From the NCBI GenBank assembly GCA_023407175.1, contig JAEYMU010000012.1, positions 248,001 through 312,000 of the forward strand: 64,000 bases of DNA, read 5' to 3'. Under the pieces are notes generated by a model. That model was not told where the DNA came from. It made no database searches and saw nothing but the letters and a program-made list of their open reading frames with translations. The position numbers and the translations under genes were made by a program. This document shows, one piece after another, positions 15,269 through 24,574 of the stretch. The DNA is from Bacillota bacterium (lineage in GTDB: Bacteria; Bacillota_A; Clostridia; Lachnospirales; Lachnospiraceae). Numbering within the stretch: position 1 is the first letter of the stretch; every line of letters starts with the position of its first letter.

Positions 15269-17650
15269 TTATGATACCTCCGGCTCTCCCCACAGCACTC
15301 CCCTGGAGCCTGTTGCAATATATACCCGGCCAAAACGACGGGGGTCCCCTGATATGCTGATAATCTCACCGTACATTTGATCCTCACGGTTGATCCTCTG
15401 CCACGTACTGCCCTCGTCGAGAGAACGGTAAAAGCCATAATTGCCGCCTATGATGCCGCTGATATATAGGGTATCATAGCTGCTGTCCGGTGCCGCCTTA
15501 CCCATACCCTGACAGAAGGCTGCCTCTCCTTCCTGCAAAATCTGCTGAAAGACAGCATACTTTTCTTCTTTATGAAACTCCAGCCTCCAAAGTCCTCCCT
15601 CGGCCATAGCCATCCAGATGACCCCGCATTTTCCCGACTGGGCCCTTATTTCTACACGGGGATACCGCTCGATTATACCAAGGTCAAGCCTGGGAAACTC
15701 CGCAGGTACGGCAATCTGACAAAAGCTCCTGGCCCGGTCCGTACTGATGAACATATCTGAATTCTGACCAAAGGCATAAAAAACCTCCGGATCCACACGA
15801 TCTGAAAACACCTTAAGAGTTCCCGCCTCACAGCTATATTCCTGCCCCTTGCAATCAAACAGCTTTACCCTGTCCCAGGAAGCTCCCAGATTCTCCGTAT
15901 AAACAACCACCGTATACGGCAGGCTAAAACGGTCTGCAACACACCAAACCACCGTTTTTACATCCGCTGATACTGCAACCCAGCCGGGATTGGTGTTCGG
16001 CCGATGAATGGCCTCTATCAACCGGTCCAGCTCCGGTGAAATACCCACCGGATCAGACAGCCTCCGCCAGGTCCTGCACTGATCCTCCGACCAGATAATA
16101 CCCCCGGTGGTCTTAGCCTTCCAATTCCCCCGGGCCGTCACTGCCACCAGATTCGGTTGTTCATCGGGATAATCAGCGTTCATGCAGGTAATATAACGCT
16201 GGTTGTTCTCATCTGCGAAGGAATTCTCCGCCGGTCTGGTTAAGTCGGTAAAGGCAAAGCCGCCCAAATCCCCAATCAGGTCAATTAATTGTACCATGCC
16301 CTTGGGCGGACTATATACCCGCATATGAACGGTTTCCTCCAGTCCGCTGCAGGAGGCCTTCCAGACAACCGGCTTTCCTCCCAGGGCGTCTGTCAGATTC
16401 TCTGTCATGAAAATTCCGGTGCCTGTATTGAATACTGCCCGTTCAGAATCAAAGGGATCGGTTTTAATATCCGAAAGCCAGTGAATAAGGTTTTGTTGAT
16501 TATTATATTCCGGCTTCATATAAGGCACCCCGGTGAAGTCCATATTCCCTATGCTTAGGTCATACAGAATGGGGAACCAGTTTATACCGTAATCGGTAGT
16601 ATATAATACGGCCTCCTCCCCGCTGCTGCACTGGGTGGAACAGATCAGATGGCCGGGTGCTCCCGCAACTGCTGCAATCCCGCCAAAACCGGTTATCTCA
16701 CTGACTGCTTCCCTTCCTCCGCCCATGAAGGTTAAATCAGGGGTTACAAAGGTAACGTCTCTTATCTCTCCTGCTTCGGTCAGCTCATACCGCAGAATAC
16801 ATCCATGTCCGCTTCCTCCGGCATCACAGGCATATCCCGACCAGGCAGATAGCGGTTTGGCCGTCGCTGTCATCGTTATAAAGAGATAATTACCGGAAAA
16901 GTCCGCCCGCTGGCCCACAAAGCCCGGATATTCTCTGGAATGAAGCCCGGTTGGCTGCCCGTCAAGCAGCCGAAAACTCTTTCCTGCATCCCGTGAGATA
17001 TAAAGGCTGCCGCCGCGGATACCCTCCCTCGGCGAATTCTCCTGCCCTGAGGTTGATACAAGGATTGTCTGACAGCGTCCCTCCGATGCGGACCGGCAGT
17101 CCAGCCAGAGAAAGGCCAGATTAAGCTCCTCCCTGCCTCCTTCAGGTATTACGGGAAGCTTTCGAAAGCTTTCTCCATAATCCTCAGAAATTAATAAACC
17201 ATCTGTCTGAGAAGCAAAATACAGAATTGCCGGATTGTGCGGATCGACCATCAACCTTTCCCCGGTTCCTCTTCCAGGGGCATTGCCATGGATTTTGGCC
17301 GGTACTTTATAGTATTCAAAATGTTCCCCATAATCCTTGGACCGGCACAGGTAATTATGCTCTTTCGCATCCCCCGCCACCGCATACAGCAGGCTTGGAC
17401 TTGCCGGGTCGAGGGCAATGGATAACGGATAGGTCTTCCATTTTTCCATAGCCTTTACGTGATCTATTAGGGAATCCCAGGTTTTATTTGCATAATCATA
17501 ACGGTAGATACCTCCGATATCCGTGCGGGCATACAGAATATTCTTTTCCCTCGGGTGAAAGATGAAACCTGTAACAAAACCGCCTCCGGGGACCGGAGCA
17601 TTTTGGAATTCATATGGAACATGTACTTTTTCGCTGTTTATCTGCCTCAT
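15269..17650 (-). CDS. GH74-family xyloglucanase-like seven-bladed-propeller enzyme, cytoplasmic
   Basis: A 793-residue protein with the GH74 opening PGGGFVTGFIFHPREKNILY and ARTDIGGIYRY, and repeated Asp-box motifs such as SEDYGESF, SRDAGKSF and TTDYGINW. The two expected catalytic aspartates are present: D44 in RTDIGG and one in LIGDLGGFAF in the second propeller. GH74 enzymes cut the beta-1,4-glucan backbone of xyloglucan, and most are secreted. This one has no signal peptide, so it probably acts inside the cell on imported oligosaccharides together with the GH31 enzyme downstream. The ATG has AGAGG 6 nt upstream. An oligoxyloglucan-specific or related specificity cannot be excluded. Confidence 0.82.
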   Translation of the reverse strand: MRQINSEKVHVPYEFQNAPVPGGGFVTGFIFHPREKNILYARTDIGGIYRYDYANKTWDSLIDHVKAMEKWKTYPLSIALDPASPSLLYAVAGDAKEHNYLCRSKDYGEHFEYYKVPAKIHGNAPGRGTGERLMVDPHNPAILYFASQTDGLLISEDYGESFRKLPVIPEGGREELNLAFLWLDCRSASEGRCQTILVSTSGQENSPREGIRGGSLYISRDAGKSFRLLDGQPTGLHSREYPGFVGQRADFSGNYLFITMTATAKPLSAWSGYACDAGGSGHGCILRYELTEAGEIRDVTFVTPDLTFMGGGREAVSEITGFGGIAAVAGAPGHLICSTQCSSGEEAVLYTTDYGINWFPILYDLSIGNMDFTGVPYMKPEYNNQQNLIHWLSDIKTDPFDSERAVFNTGTGIFMTENLTDALGGKPVVWKASCSGLEETVHMRVYSPPKGMVQLIDLIGDLGGFAFTDLTRPAENSFADENNQRYITCMNADYPDEQPNLVAVTARGNWKAKTTGGIIWSEDQCRTWRRLSDPVGISPELDRLIEAIHRPNTNPGWVAVSADVKTVVWCVADRFSLPYTVVVYTENLGASWDRVKLFDCKGQEYSCEAGTLKVFSDRVDPEVFYAFGQNSDMFISTDRARSFCQIAVPAEFPRLDLGIIERYPRVEIRAQSGKCGVIWMAMAEGGLWRLEFHKEEKYAVFQQILQEGEAAFCQGMGKAAPDSSYDTLYISGIIGGNYGFYRSLDEGSTWQRINREDQMYGEIISISGDPRRFGRVYIATGSRGVLWGEPEVS

Positions 17651-17811
17651 TCCTTACCTCTAAATCATGACATTGCTTCAAGCAAGCTGGATCAATGCCC
17701 TGAATTCCATGGACTAATCTGCTTATCGTGGACATTATACCATGTAATAGTATAGGTTTCTTGGTATTAAATTATAGAATGCAGGTAGAAAATTATATTT
17801 TTAATCTGTAT

Positions 17812-17874
17812 AAAAAGCGGGAAAACTGCCGCCGGATTACCACTCTAGCCTAATCCGCAGGCAGCCTTCCCGCC
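17812..17874 (-). terminator. Strong terminator of the chemoreceptor gene
   Basis: On the minus strand a long interrupted stem (GCGGGAAGGCTGCC...GGATTA with TAATCC...GGCAGTTTTCCCGC) is followed by TTTTTATA. It lies 35 nt after the chemoreceptor stop at 17909. Confidence 0.85.
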
Positions 17875-17908
17875 GTCTGTCATTATTTAAATTTATTTTT
17901 TGTGTATT

Positions 17909-19387
17909 CTAGCTATGCAGCATTTCATTCAATACGCCGGACAGCTTCTGGATTTCCTGAATAGAAGTCTTTACAGCAAGAATGTCATTATTCTCACTTT
18001 CAATTGTCGCCAGAATTTCCTCATTAGAGGCAGTATGCTCCTGTGAGATGCTTGCAATATTCTCAATTCTCTCCTGAACCTGTAGGAACTGTTCAAGAAT
18101 TTTCATAATCATTTGATTTTCCTCTTCCAGAAGCTGGAAGGTCTCGTGAATTGTATTCTCAACATCTCTAAAATAATCGCCGACTCTGCCAAGCGCGATA
18201 TTGCCTGCTTCCACTGCCTTTTCACCCTGATTCACCTTCTCAACAGCCGCCGCAGAATTCTGGGATATGATACCGGTAATTTCCTGTATGCTCTTTGCCG
18301 TCTGAGCGCTCTGTACGGCAAGCTTTCCTACTTCTCCGGCAACAACGGCAAAGCCCTTTCCATGCTCTCCGGCTCTTGCCGACTCTATGGACGCATTGAG
18401 GGAAAGCAAATTAGTCTGTTCTGAAATCTGGGTAATCCCCTCCAGAAAGCCATTAATCTGCTCAATATTGGTCTGAAGTACATTTACGGTTGAGGTGGCT
18501 GCACTTACCGCCTGATTGATCGTTTTCATTTGTTCCATCATGGTGTTAATTCTTTCCGTACCCCTGGAAACCTTTTTTAAAATCACACCGGAATTGGACG
18601 TTATTTTTTCCGATACTTCCTTGGTTTTATTTACCTCATTAATGGCCTCCGCCATGTTCGAATTGATATTATAAATACTTTCCGCCTGCTGCTCAGTTCC
18701 CTTGGCTATTTCATTCATCGTCTGTGCCGTCTCTTTACTTGACTTTACAATGGAATCTATGTTCTGATCAAGTGTGGCCACATTCGTGTTCAGTGCGCCG
18801 GAGGATTCTTCTACCTTTTGAAATGCAGCTTGCATCTTGGCAAGCAGCTCATTTACTTCCTCTTCCTTCTTTGCAGCCTTTCTGATAATTTCATTGCCCC
18901 ACCGGTTCGAAAAATAAAGGACCAAAAAAATCGCATCTATTATTAATAAAGTAGATAAAAGAAAGCTGATGGGACGTTCTCTTCCAAAGAGAACCTCGCC
19001 GTTGGTAAAATAGAAAACAAAGTACGTTGCATTCACAATAACTGCAAAGAACACCAAAAGCTTTGAAGAATAATATAAACACAGAACCACGATGGAGGCC
19101 GCTATTGTATATAAGGTCCCCTGATCTGTAGGGTCCTGCGCCAGAGAGGAAATTGCTGCTGCAAATATAAGGATGCTGTAGATAAAGCCCTTAACCCGGC
19201 TTGGAATCGGAATAAAATAAATTCCAATCACAACAATTGCTGCCACGAAAACAGGGATGGACAGCTGAAAGCCTTCCGAAGCATTTTTGCTTGTAAAATT
19301 ATAGATAACCGTTAACAGACCTACCACAAGAATTACACATACACATAACAAATCTGCCTTTTTTAAATTATAAATATTTTTATTCAA
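17909..19387 (-). CDS. Methyl-accepting chemotaxis protein with polytopic N-terminus
   Basis: A 492-residue chemoreceptor. About six membrane segments occupy residues 10-165 with almost no periplasmic-type domain and no clear HAMP. They are followed directly by a coiled-coil signalling domain with hairpin tip [29 protein letters not shown] multi-span sensor without an external domain suggests sensing inside the membrane or of cytoplasmic state, as in aerotaxis or energy-type receptors. The start appears to be TTG at 19387 with GGGGAGG 9 nt upstream. It is a single gene with its own terminator. Confidence 0.88.
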   Translation of the reverse strand: MNKNIYNLKKADLLCVCVILVVGLLTVIYNFTSKNASEGFQLSIPVFVAAIVVIGIYFIPIPSRVKGFIYSILIFAAAISSLAQDPTDQGTLYTIAASIVVLCLYYSSKLLVFFAVIVNATYFVFYFTNGEVLFGRERPISFLLSTLLIIDAIFLVLYFSNRWGNEIIRKAAKKEEEVNELLAKMQAAFQKVEESSGALNTNVATLDQNIDSIVKSSKETAQTMNEIAKGTEQQAESIYNINSNMAEAINEVNKTKEVSEKITSNSGVILKKVSRGTERINTMMEQMKTINQAVSAATSTVNVLQTNIEQINGFLEGITQISEQTNLLSLNASIESARAGEHGKGFAVVAGEVGKLAVQSAQTAKSIQEITGIISQNSAAAVEKVNQGEKAVEAGNIALGRVGDYFRDVENTIHETFQLLEEENQMIMKILEQFLQVQERIENIASISQEHTASNEEILATIESENNDILAVKTSIQEIQKLSGVLNEMLHS

Positions 19388-19560
19388 ACCAGTAACCTCC
19401 CCAACATGCGACTATACTATTTTTTCTAATTATATGACGAATAATGGCAGGTTACAAGAAAATTTTTTATAATCTTCTTATTTTTTCCGGCTCAATAGCA
19501 CAAACTCGTTTACTGCATCCTTAACCCTCAGTCAAATGCTGCTGAAGGCTTTGCCAAATA

Positions 19561-19848
19561 TCAGTTATATTTAGATTGTGCACGGATATATATTGCCAGC
19601 GATATGATGAAAAATATTGCAAATGAGACTTTTCCTAACAAAATAAGCTTCAATAAAGTGAAAATACTTAAACCAAGAAATGCCAATCCAATCCCAATCA
19701 ATGTGGCTCCCACTAATCTGGTGAATGCCTTAGCATCTTCAGGCTTCACATGGGCATAACGGGCAGCTGCTTTCACAAGCTGCATTTTGATAATCACAAG
19801 GCCCATAATGATACAGAAGCCTCCTAATAGACTAAAACCTAACATCAT
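19561..19848 (-). CDS. Small DUF3784-like membrane protein
   Basis: A 95-residue protein with three hydrophobic segments (MMLGFSLLGGFCIIMGLVII, LVGATLIGIGLAFLGLSI, FAIFFIISLAIYI) and a short soluble loop with YAHVKPEDAKAF between the first two. The pattern of a helix, a loop ending before a Lys/Phe-containing second helix, and a third helix resembles DUF3784. I chose the ATG at 19848, preceded by GGGAGGTAAGG; the longer frame has no ribosome site. Function unknown. The 320 bp between this gene and 20169 hold its upstream region and a terminator, and nothing else that I can recognise. Confidence 0.65.
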   Translation of the reverse strand: MMLGFSLLGGFCIIMGLVIIKMQLVKAAARYAHVKPEDAKAFTRLVGATLIGIGLAFLGLSIFTLLKLILLGKVSFAIFFIISLAIYIRAQSKYN

Positions 19849-20051
19849 CCTTACCTCCCTAAAAAGATTTTTCACATGCCATATATTCCGAATTTGCATT
19901 ATCTTACACTTATGATAAACCAAAATAACACATTTGAAAATGACCAAATACATAGTATTCGTTCTCTTTTTACTGAACTCTTCTATTCGTAATAAAGTTT
20001 CTGATATTTATAACAATGCTACCTTTCTCCTATTACGCTTTGCTATCACAT

Positions 20052-20087
20052 GAAAAGAGAGAAAACCCGAAGGCCTTCTCTCTTTCC
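20052..20087 (-). terminator. Terminator closing the pyrimidine-degradation operon
   Basis: On the minus strand AAAGAGAGAA and TTTCTCTCTTTTC form a stem around a GGCCTTCGGG loop. A second hairpin (CCGGCA/TGCCGG, 20133-20158) lies between it and the amidohydrolase stop at 20169. Confidence 0.65.
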
Positions 20088-20168
20088 ACGTCGTTAACAA
20101 ATATCAAATTGGGAGATATAAGCTAAATTTTCATTCCGGCATAATAATTGCTGCCGGGACAGTGCGGA

Positions 20169-21395
20169 TTACTGCCTGTCAATATAAAGGAGGGTTTTTA
20201 ATAATACATTGGCTCCCTTTAGGCAGTTTTCCACGGGTGTATACTCAATTTCACAATGACTGTGCCCGCCGACACTGGGAACAAAAATCATTGTTGTCGG
20301 AATTACATCTATCATAAACTGTGCGTCATGTCCGGGACCGCTGTATATCCTGCGGTTGGAATACCCCAGCTCCTTCGCACTTTTCTCTACATAGTCCACC
20401 AGCTCCGCGGTATAGGTAACCGTCTTGCGTGACCAGGCCTCTGCATAGCTCACCTTACATTTCAAGGCCTCTGCCGGTATCTTATTTATGATGGCGAGCA
20501 CCTGCTTAATTACCTCCGGGTCCTGATGTCTGGCATCCAGTGTAAACCTGACCTCATCCGGTATAATGGTATGAATATTGGGGTGGCAGGAAATCTTGCC
20601 GGTGGTATAAACCAGCTTACTGTCCAGCTCATCCAGCTCATCGTGCAGGTACTGGATTGTCTTAACGGCCGCATACAAGGCATCCTTTCTGTATTTCATC
20701 GGTGTGGTTCCTGCATGCCCCGCCTGACCCAGGAAGGTAAATTCAAAGTTGATCATCCCGCAGACACCCTCTACGACTCCGATATCATAGCCCTCAGTTT
20801 CCAGTACCGGACCTTGCTCGATATGCAATTCCACAAGCGCCGCTGTTCTATCTGGATTCATCCGGTTTTCTTCCTCACCCCGGTACCCGCTTGCCTCAAG
20901 TGCCTCACCGAAGGTATAGCCCGGTATATCCTTTGCCTCTGATGCCAGCATTTTTGCCTTGTCAAATTTACCGCAGATCACTCCTGAGGACATCATTGCC
21001 GGTTCAAAACGGGCGCCCTCTTCATTTGTCCACACTACGACTGTGATGGGATGTCTGTGGGGGATATTCTCCTTTACAATTGTTTCAACCGCTTCCATCG
21101 CCGTAAGTACTCCCAGCACGCCGTCATAATTGCCGCCCTGTCTTACCGAATCCAGATGGGAGCCTGACAGAATCGCCGGTAAATCCTCGCTTCCGGGGAT
21201 GGTCGCATACATATTTGCCATATCATCGGTTATTACCGTTGCTCCAAGAGCCTCCATCCGCTTTTTAAATTCAGCTCGGGCTGCAAGGGCCTCCGCTGAC
21301 AGGGAAAGTCTTGTGATACCTCCTCTTCCGGTATCTCCGAATTTACTGAATGTTTTTATTTTATCCTCTAATCGTTCCAAACTGCATGATGCCAT
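20169..21395 (-). CDS. Zn-dependent ureidopropionase/allantoate-type amidohydrolase
   Basis: A 408-residue M20-family enzyme. Metal ligands are in SGSHLDSV (His), NYDGVLG (Asp), TNEEGARF (Glu), LVELHIEQGPVLE (His) and a late His in GGHSHCE. The AGHAGTTPM segment in the lid domain marks the hydantoinase/carbamoylase/allantoate amidohydrolase group, which removes an N-carbamoyl group. In this operon, behind dihydropyrimidinase and dihydropyrimidine dehydrogenase, the best role is N-carbamoyl-beta-alanine hydrolysis to beta-alanine, CO2 and ammonia. The start was set to ATG 21395, 8 nt after AAGGAGG; an earlier ATG is only 2 nt from it. Allantoate or carbamoyl amino acids remain alternatives. 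Confidence 0.85.
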   Translation of the reverse strand: MASCSLERLEDKIKTFSKFGDTGRGGITRLSLSAEALAARAEFKKRMEALGATVITDDMANMYATIPGSEDLPAILSGSHLDSVRQGGNYDGVLGVLTAMEAVETIVKENIPHRHPITVVVWTNEEGARFEPAMMSSGVICGKFDKAKMLASEAKDIPGYTFGEALEASGYRGEEENRMNPDRTAALVELHIEQGPVLETEGYDIGVVEGVCGMINFEFTFLGQAGHAGTTPMKYRKDALYAAVKTIQYLHDELDELDSKLVYTTGKISCHPNIHTIIPDEVRFTLDARHQDPEVIKQVLAIINKIPAEALKCKVSYAEAWSRKTVTYTAELVDYVEKSAKELGYSNRRIYSGPGHDAQFMIDVIPTTMIFVPSVGGHSHCEIEYTPVENCLKGANVLLKTLLYIDRQ

Positions 21396-21422
21396 AGCCA
21401 TAACCTCCTTGCTTCTATCGTT

Positions 21423-22946
21423 TTAAGAAACCTTTTCTGATATCTGCCTCTTTTTCACTCTGGTTCCCTGGGAGATTGCCTGGACCGGACAGACTGTAAC
21501 ACACAGATGACAGCCCACACATTTGGCAGCGTCCATAATCGGTTTTCCGGTGCCCGTCTCCTGCCTAAGAGCCTGATGCCCGCCGTCATAGCAGGAAAGA
21601 TAGCAGCGCCCGCAGCCCACACATTTTTGTCTGTCAAACCTTGGAAAGCAAATGCTATCCCTGTCTAAATGATCGGCAGGAATGATATTTCCAAGGGCAG
21701 CACCCACAATCTCCGAAATGCTCTTATACCCATGAGAACTTAAGTACAATTTCATTCCCTCAATCATATCGTCAATTACCCGGTAGCCATACTGCATCAC
21801 CGAGGTAGTTACCTGGATATTCTCACAGCCAAGGGCCAGAAATTCCGCCGCATCCCTCCAGGTCTCAATCCCTCCCATGCCGCTGAGAGGTACTCCGGCC
21901 AGCCTGTCACAGCTTTTCAGGGACTGGATAAAACGAAGTGCAATGGGCTTTACCGCTTTGCCGGAATAACCTCCGACACTGGTTTTTCCCTCCACATCAG
22001 GGCCCGAGGAAAAGCTCTCCAGATTTATATTCATAATACTCTTTATCGTGTTGATTGCCGCTATACCGTCCGCTCCCGCTTCGATTGCGGCGATTGCCGG
22101 CAGCTCCATATTTCCGATATTTGGCGTCATTTTAGCCAGAATCGGAAGATGTGTCCCCTTTCTTACCGCCCTGGTATAGGCCGCAACCAGCTCCGGATTC
22201 TGACCGACATCGGAGCCCAGGCCATCCGCCGCCATATGAGGACAGGAGAAGTTACATTCGATGATGTCCGAGCCAACCTGTGTCATAAGCCTTGCAAGAT
22301 AGGTCCATTCCTCTTCATTTTGTCCCATGATGGAAGCCACAATAATTTTATCCGGGTAATCCTTCTTCAATTGCTTTAAATATTCCAGATTTTCCTCCAG
22401 GGTATGGTCCGAAATCTGCTCGATGTTCTTAAAGCCCACAAAAGGTACATTTTCCTTCCGAAGTGCGTCAAATCTTGGAGATACTTCCTTGGGCACAAGG
22501 ATTCCAATCGTCTTAAAGGCAACTCCGGCCCAACCCATTTCAAATGCTTTTGCAACCATTTCATAATTGCTTCCTACAACGGAGGACGAAAGAAAAAATG
22601 GATTCTCACATTGCACCCCGCAAAATTCAATAGATAGGTCTGCCTCCTTAGGCCTTACCCTCTCGAGGGCTGACAGGTCTTTCATCACCTCATCAATCTG
22701 AACCGGCCGGTTAATCCTTGCCTTCAGACATTTTTCCATGCAGGGCTTTGCTTCACAGCCGGAGCAGGGCAATTCCTTCGGAATTCTTCCTGCCGCTCCC
22801 TGCCAGTTCTCAAAACGCAGTGATCTTATAATTTTATCAATCGGCAGGCCGTAAGGACAGGCCTTTGTACAGGGAGCCTCGTTGCATAGCAGGCATCCGC
22901 CCGCTTCCTCAGTCAGTATCATGTCTCTATATGCAAAATCACTCAT
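21423..22946 (-). CDS. preA: PreA-like dihydropyrimidine dehydrogenase with extra N-terminal Fe-S domain
   Basis: A 507-residue enzyme, about 100 longer than normal PreA. Residues 15-90 hold two cysteine clusters (CLLCNEAPCTKACPYG and CSGCEAKPCMEKC) like domain I of mammalian DPD and PreT. The FMN barrel follows, with catalytic Cys in ECNFSCPHMA and with PILAKMTPNI. The C-terminus has two [4Fe-4S] motifs (CVGCGRCYLSC, CVGCHLCVTVCP). The FAD and NAD domains of PreT are absent, and no PreT-like gene is seen in the window. The start at 22946 has GGGGAGA upstream and lies 22 nt after the hydantoinase stop. It likely reduces uracil and thymine, with an unidentified electron donor. Confidence 0.85.
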   Translation of the reverse strand: MSDFAYRDMILTEEAGGCLLCNEAPCTKACPYGLPIDKIIRSLRFENWQGAAGRIPKELPCSGCEAKPCMEKCLKARINRPVQIDEVMKDLSALERVRPKEADLSIEFCGVQCENPFFLSSSVVGSNYEMVAKAFEMGWAGVAFKTIGILVPKEVSPRFDALRKENVPFVGFKNIEQISDHTLEENLEYLKQLKKDYPDKIIVASIMGQNEEEWTYLARLMTQVGSDIIECNFSCPHMAADGLGSDVGQNPELVAAYTRAVRKGTHLPILAKMTPNIGNMELPAIAAIEAGADGIAAINTIKSIMNINLESFSSGPDVEGKTSVGGYSGKAVKPIALRFIQSLKSCDRLAGVPLSGMGGIETWRDAAEFLALGCENIQVTTSVMQYGYRVIDDMIEGMKLYLSSHGYKSISEIVGAALGNIIPADHLDRDSICFPRFDRQKCVGCGRCYLSCYDGGHQALRQETGTGKPIMDAAKCVGCHLCVTVCPVQAISQGTRVKKRQISEKVS

Positions 22947-22968
22947 CTCACTGTCTCCCCTCTGCCCT

Positions 22969-24336
22969 TTATTTTCTCGGTAACCGCTTAATAAATTTAC
23001 CATAGCCCGGCTCTCCGACAAAATCCCCATTGTCATAAACCAGCCTTCCTCTCACATAGGTCTGAACCGGATATCCATGAAGCTTCTTGCCCTCCCATAT
23101 CGTATGGTCATAATCGGAATGCATATTGCTTACCGATACGGTGAATTCCTTATCCGGGTCATAGATTACAATATCCGCATCTTTGCCTGCGGTCAGGGAA
23201 CCCTTGTCGGCACAGCCGAAGATTTTGGCCGGATTGGTGGCGCAAAGCTCTACGGCACGGTTGAAGGTAATTCTTCCTTCATTGGCGGCGGAGAGCATAT
23301 AGGGATAAAGGTTTTCAATCCCCGCGCAGCCGTTGGGTATCTTAGTAAAATCATCCTTGCCCCAGTCCTTCTCATAGCTCTGGAACGGACAATGATCGGT
23401 TGCAACCGTATCAATCGTCCCCTTCCTGATTGCATCCCATAAGGCATCCTGGCTTTCCTGTGCCTTCATCGGAGGGGAGCATACAAAATTCCTTCCATCC
23501 TCCCTTTTATAGACCTCGCAGGTAAATTCCAGGTACTGTGGACAGGTCTCAATATAAATCGGATGGCCTGCCAGCTTGGCTTCCACCGCAGCTTCCAGCC
23601 CCTCCTTATCAGCCATGTGAACAATATATAGCGGTGCATCCACCGACTTTGCCCAGTGAACGGCTCTTTTATCTGCCTCAGCCTCGACAAATTCCGGTCT
23701 GCTAAGGTAATGGTACCAGGGGGAGGTTTTTCCCTCCTTTAAAAACTTCTCTATATTCAGATCAATAACATCCGGATTTTCTGCGTGAATATTGGTAATT
23801 GCACCTGTTTCCTTGGCCTTCAGCAAAACCTTAATCAGGGTTGCATCATCCACCATCATGCCTTCCTTTTTATAAACAAGGAAGCATTTAAAGCTGGTAA
23901 TACCGAAGGCTACGGCTTCTTCAAACTCCTCTAACAGGGTTCCGTCGTTTAAATCGGTGATGCAGCAATGAAAAGCATAGTCGATGCATGCCTCAGGGTC
24001 ACACATCTCCTTTCTTGCTTTAATTGTCTCTAAAATCCCCTTGCCCTTGCGCTGCATGGGATAGTCAAATACCGTGGTTACACCGCCGCAGGCTCCGGCC
24101 CTGGTACCGGCAAGATAGCTGTCCGCCGATACGGTTCCGCCAAAGGGCATGGCCAGATGGGTATGGGCGTCAATGGCTCCCGGCAGCACCAGCTTGCCGG
24201 TTGCATCAATCACCTGCTTTGCATCGAAATCAAGGTTTGTTCCGATACATACGATTTTTTCATTCTCGACTGCTATGTCTGCTGTATAGCTTTCTTTTGC
24301 TGTAACAATTGTTCCATTCTTAATTAATAAATCCAT
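22969..24336 (-). CDS. hydA: Dihydropyrimidinase (D-hydantoinase)
   Basis: A 455-residue cyclic amidohydrolase that opens dihydrouracil to N-carbamoyl-beta-alanine. Metal ligands are DAHTHLAMPFGG near residue 60, the lysine to be carboxylated in ITSFKCFLVYK, histidines in NIHAENPD and YIVHMADKEG, and the aspartate in ATDHCPFQ. FDYPMQ and CSPPMK fit dihydropyrimidinases rather than allantoinases. The ATG at 24336 has GGAGG 5 nt upstream. It is followed by the PreA-like dehydrogenase and the amidohydrolase, so three consecutive genes encode the reductive pyrimidine pathway. The 238 bp upstream hold a palindrome and a large hairpin that may regulate or punctuate the operon. Confidence 0.9.
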   Translation of the reverse strand: MDLLIKNGTIVTAKESYTADIAVENEKIVCIGTNLDFDAKQVIDATGKLVLPGAIDAHTHLAMPFGGTVSADSYLAGTRAGACGGVTTVFDYPMQRKGKGILETIKARKEMCDPEACIDYAFHCCITDLNDGTLLEEFEEAVAFGITSFKCFLVYKKEGMMVDDATLIKVLLKAKETGAITNIHAENPDVIDLNIEKFLKEGKTSPWYHYLSRPEFVEAEADKRAVHWAKSVDAPLYIVHMADKEGLEAAVEAKLAGHPIYIETCPQYLEFTCEVYKREDGRNFVCSPPMKAQESQDALWDAIRKGTIDTVATDHCPFQSYEKDWGKDDFTKIPNGCAGIENLYPYMLSAANEGRITFNRAVELCATNPAKIFGCADKGSLTAGKDADIVIYDPDKEFTVSVSNMHSDYDHTIWEGKKLHGYPVQTYVRGRLVYDNGDFVGEPGYGKFIKRLPRK

Positions 24337-24406
24337 AAATACCTCCAATCCGCCACCTTACGGTGATTCGTTTCCCAATCTGTTTTTACAACTTACACCC
24401 ATGCAT

Positions 24407-24427
24407 ATCACAAGCTTTGCTTGTGAT
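24407..24427. promoter_or_regulatory. Perfect 9-bp-arm palindrome upstream of hydA
   Basis: ATCACAAGC and GCTTGTGAT flank a 3-nt centre, about 70 nt before the hydantoinase start. It could be an operator or an RNA hairpin. No T run follows, so it is not a terminator. Confidence 0.4.
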
Positions 24428-24475
24428 ACTGCTTGAATATTATAAATCAGTCAGAAGGCTGCTTCTTTGGGGAAA

Positions 24476-24540
24476 AGGCTGCCGCAAAACAGTATTACCT
24501 GCCCTATGGCTCTGCATAGGGAAGTGCCTTGCGGCAGTCT
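24476..24540 (-). terminator. Large hairpin between transporter and pyrimidine genes
   Basis: On the minus strand GACTGCCGCAA pairs with TTGCGGCAGCC, enclosing a second hairpin (TTCCCTATG/CATAGGGCA), and is followed by CCTTTTCCCC. It lies 35 nt after the binding-protein stop. It may be a partial terminator or attenuator separating import genes from catabolic genes. Confidence 0.5.
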
Positions 24541-24574
24541 TCTATAAGGAAACAATTTCTGTCAGTCGGCGTAA

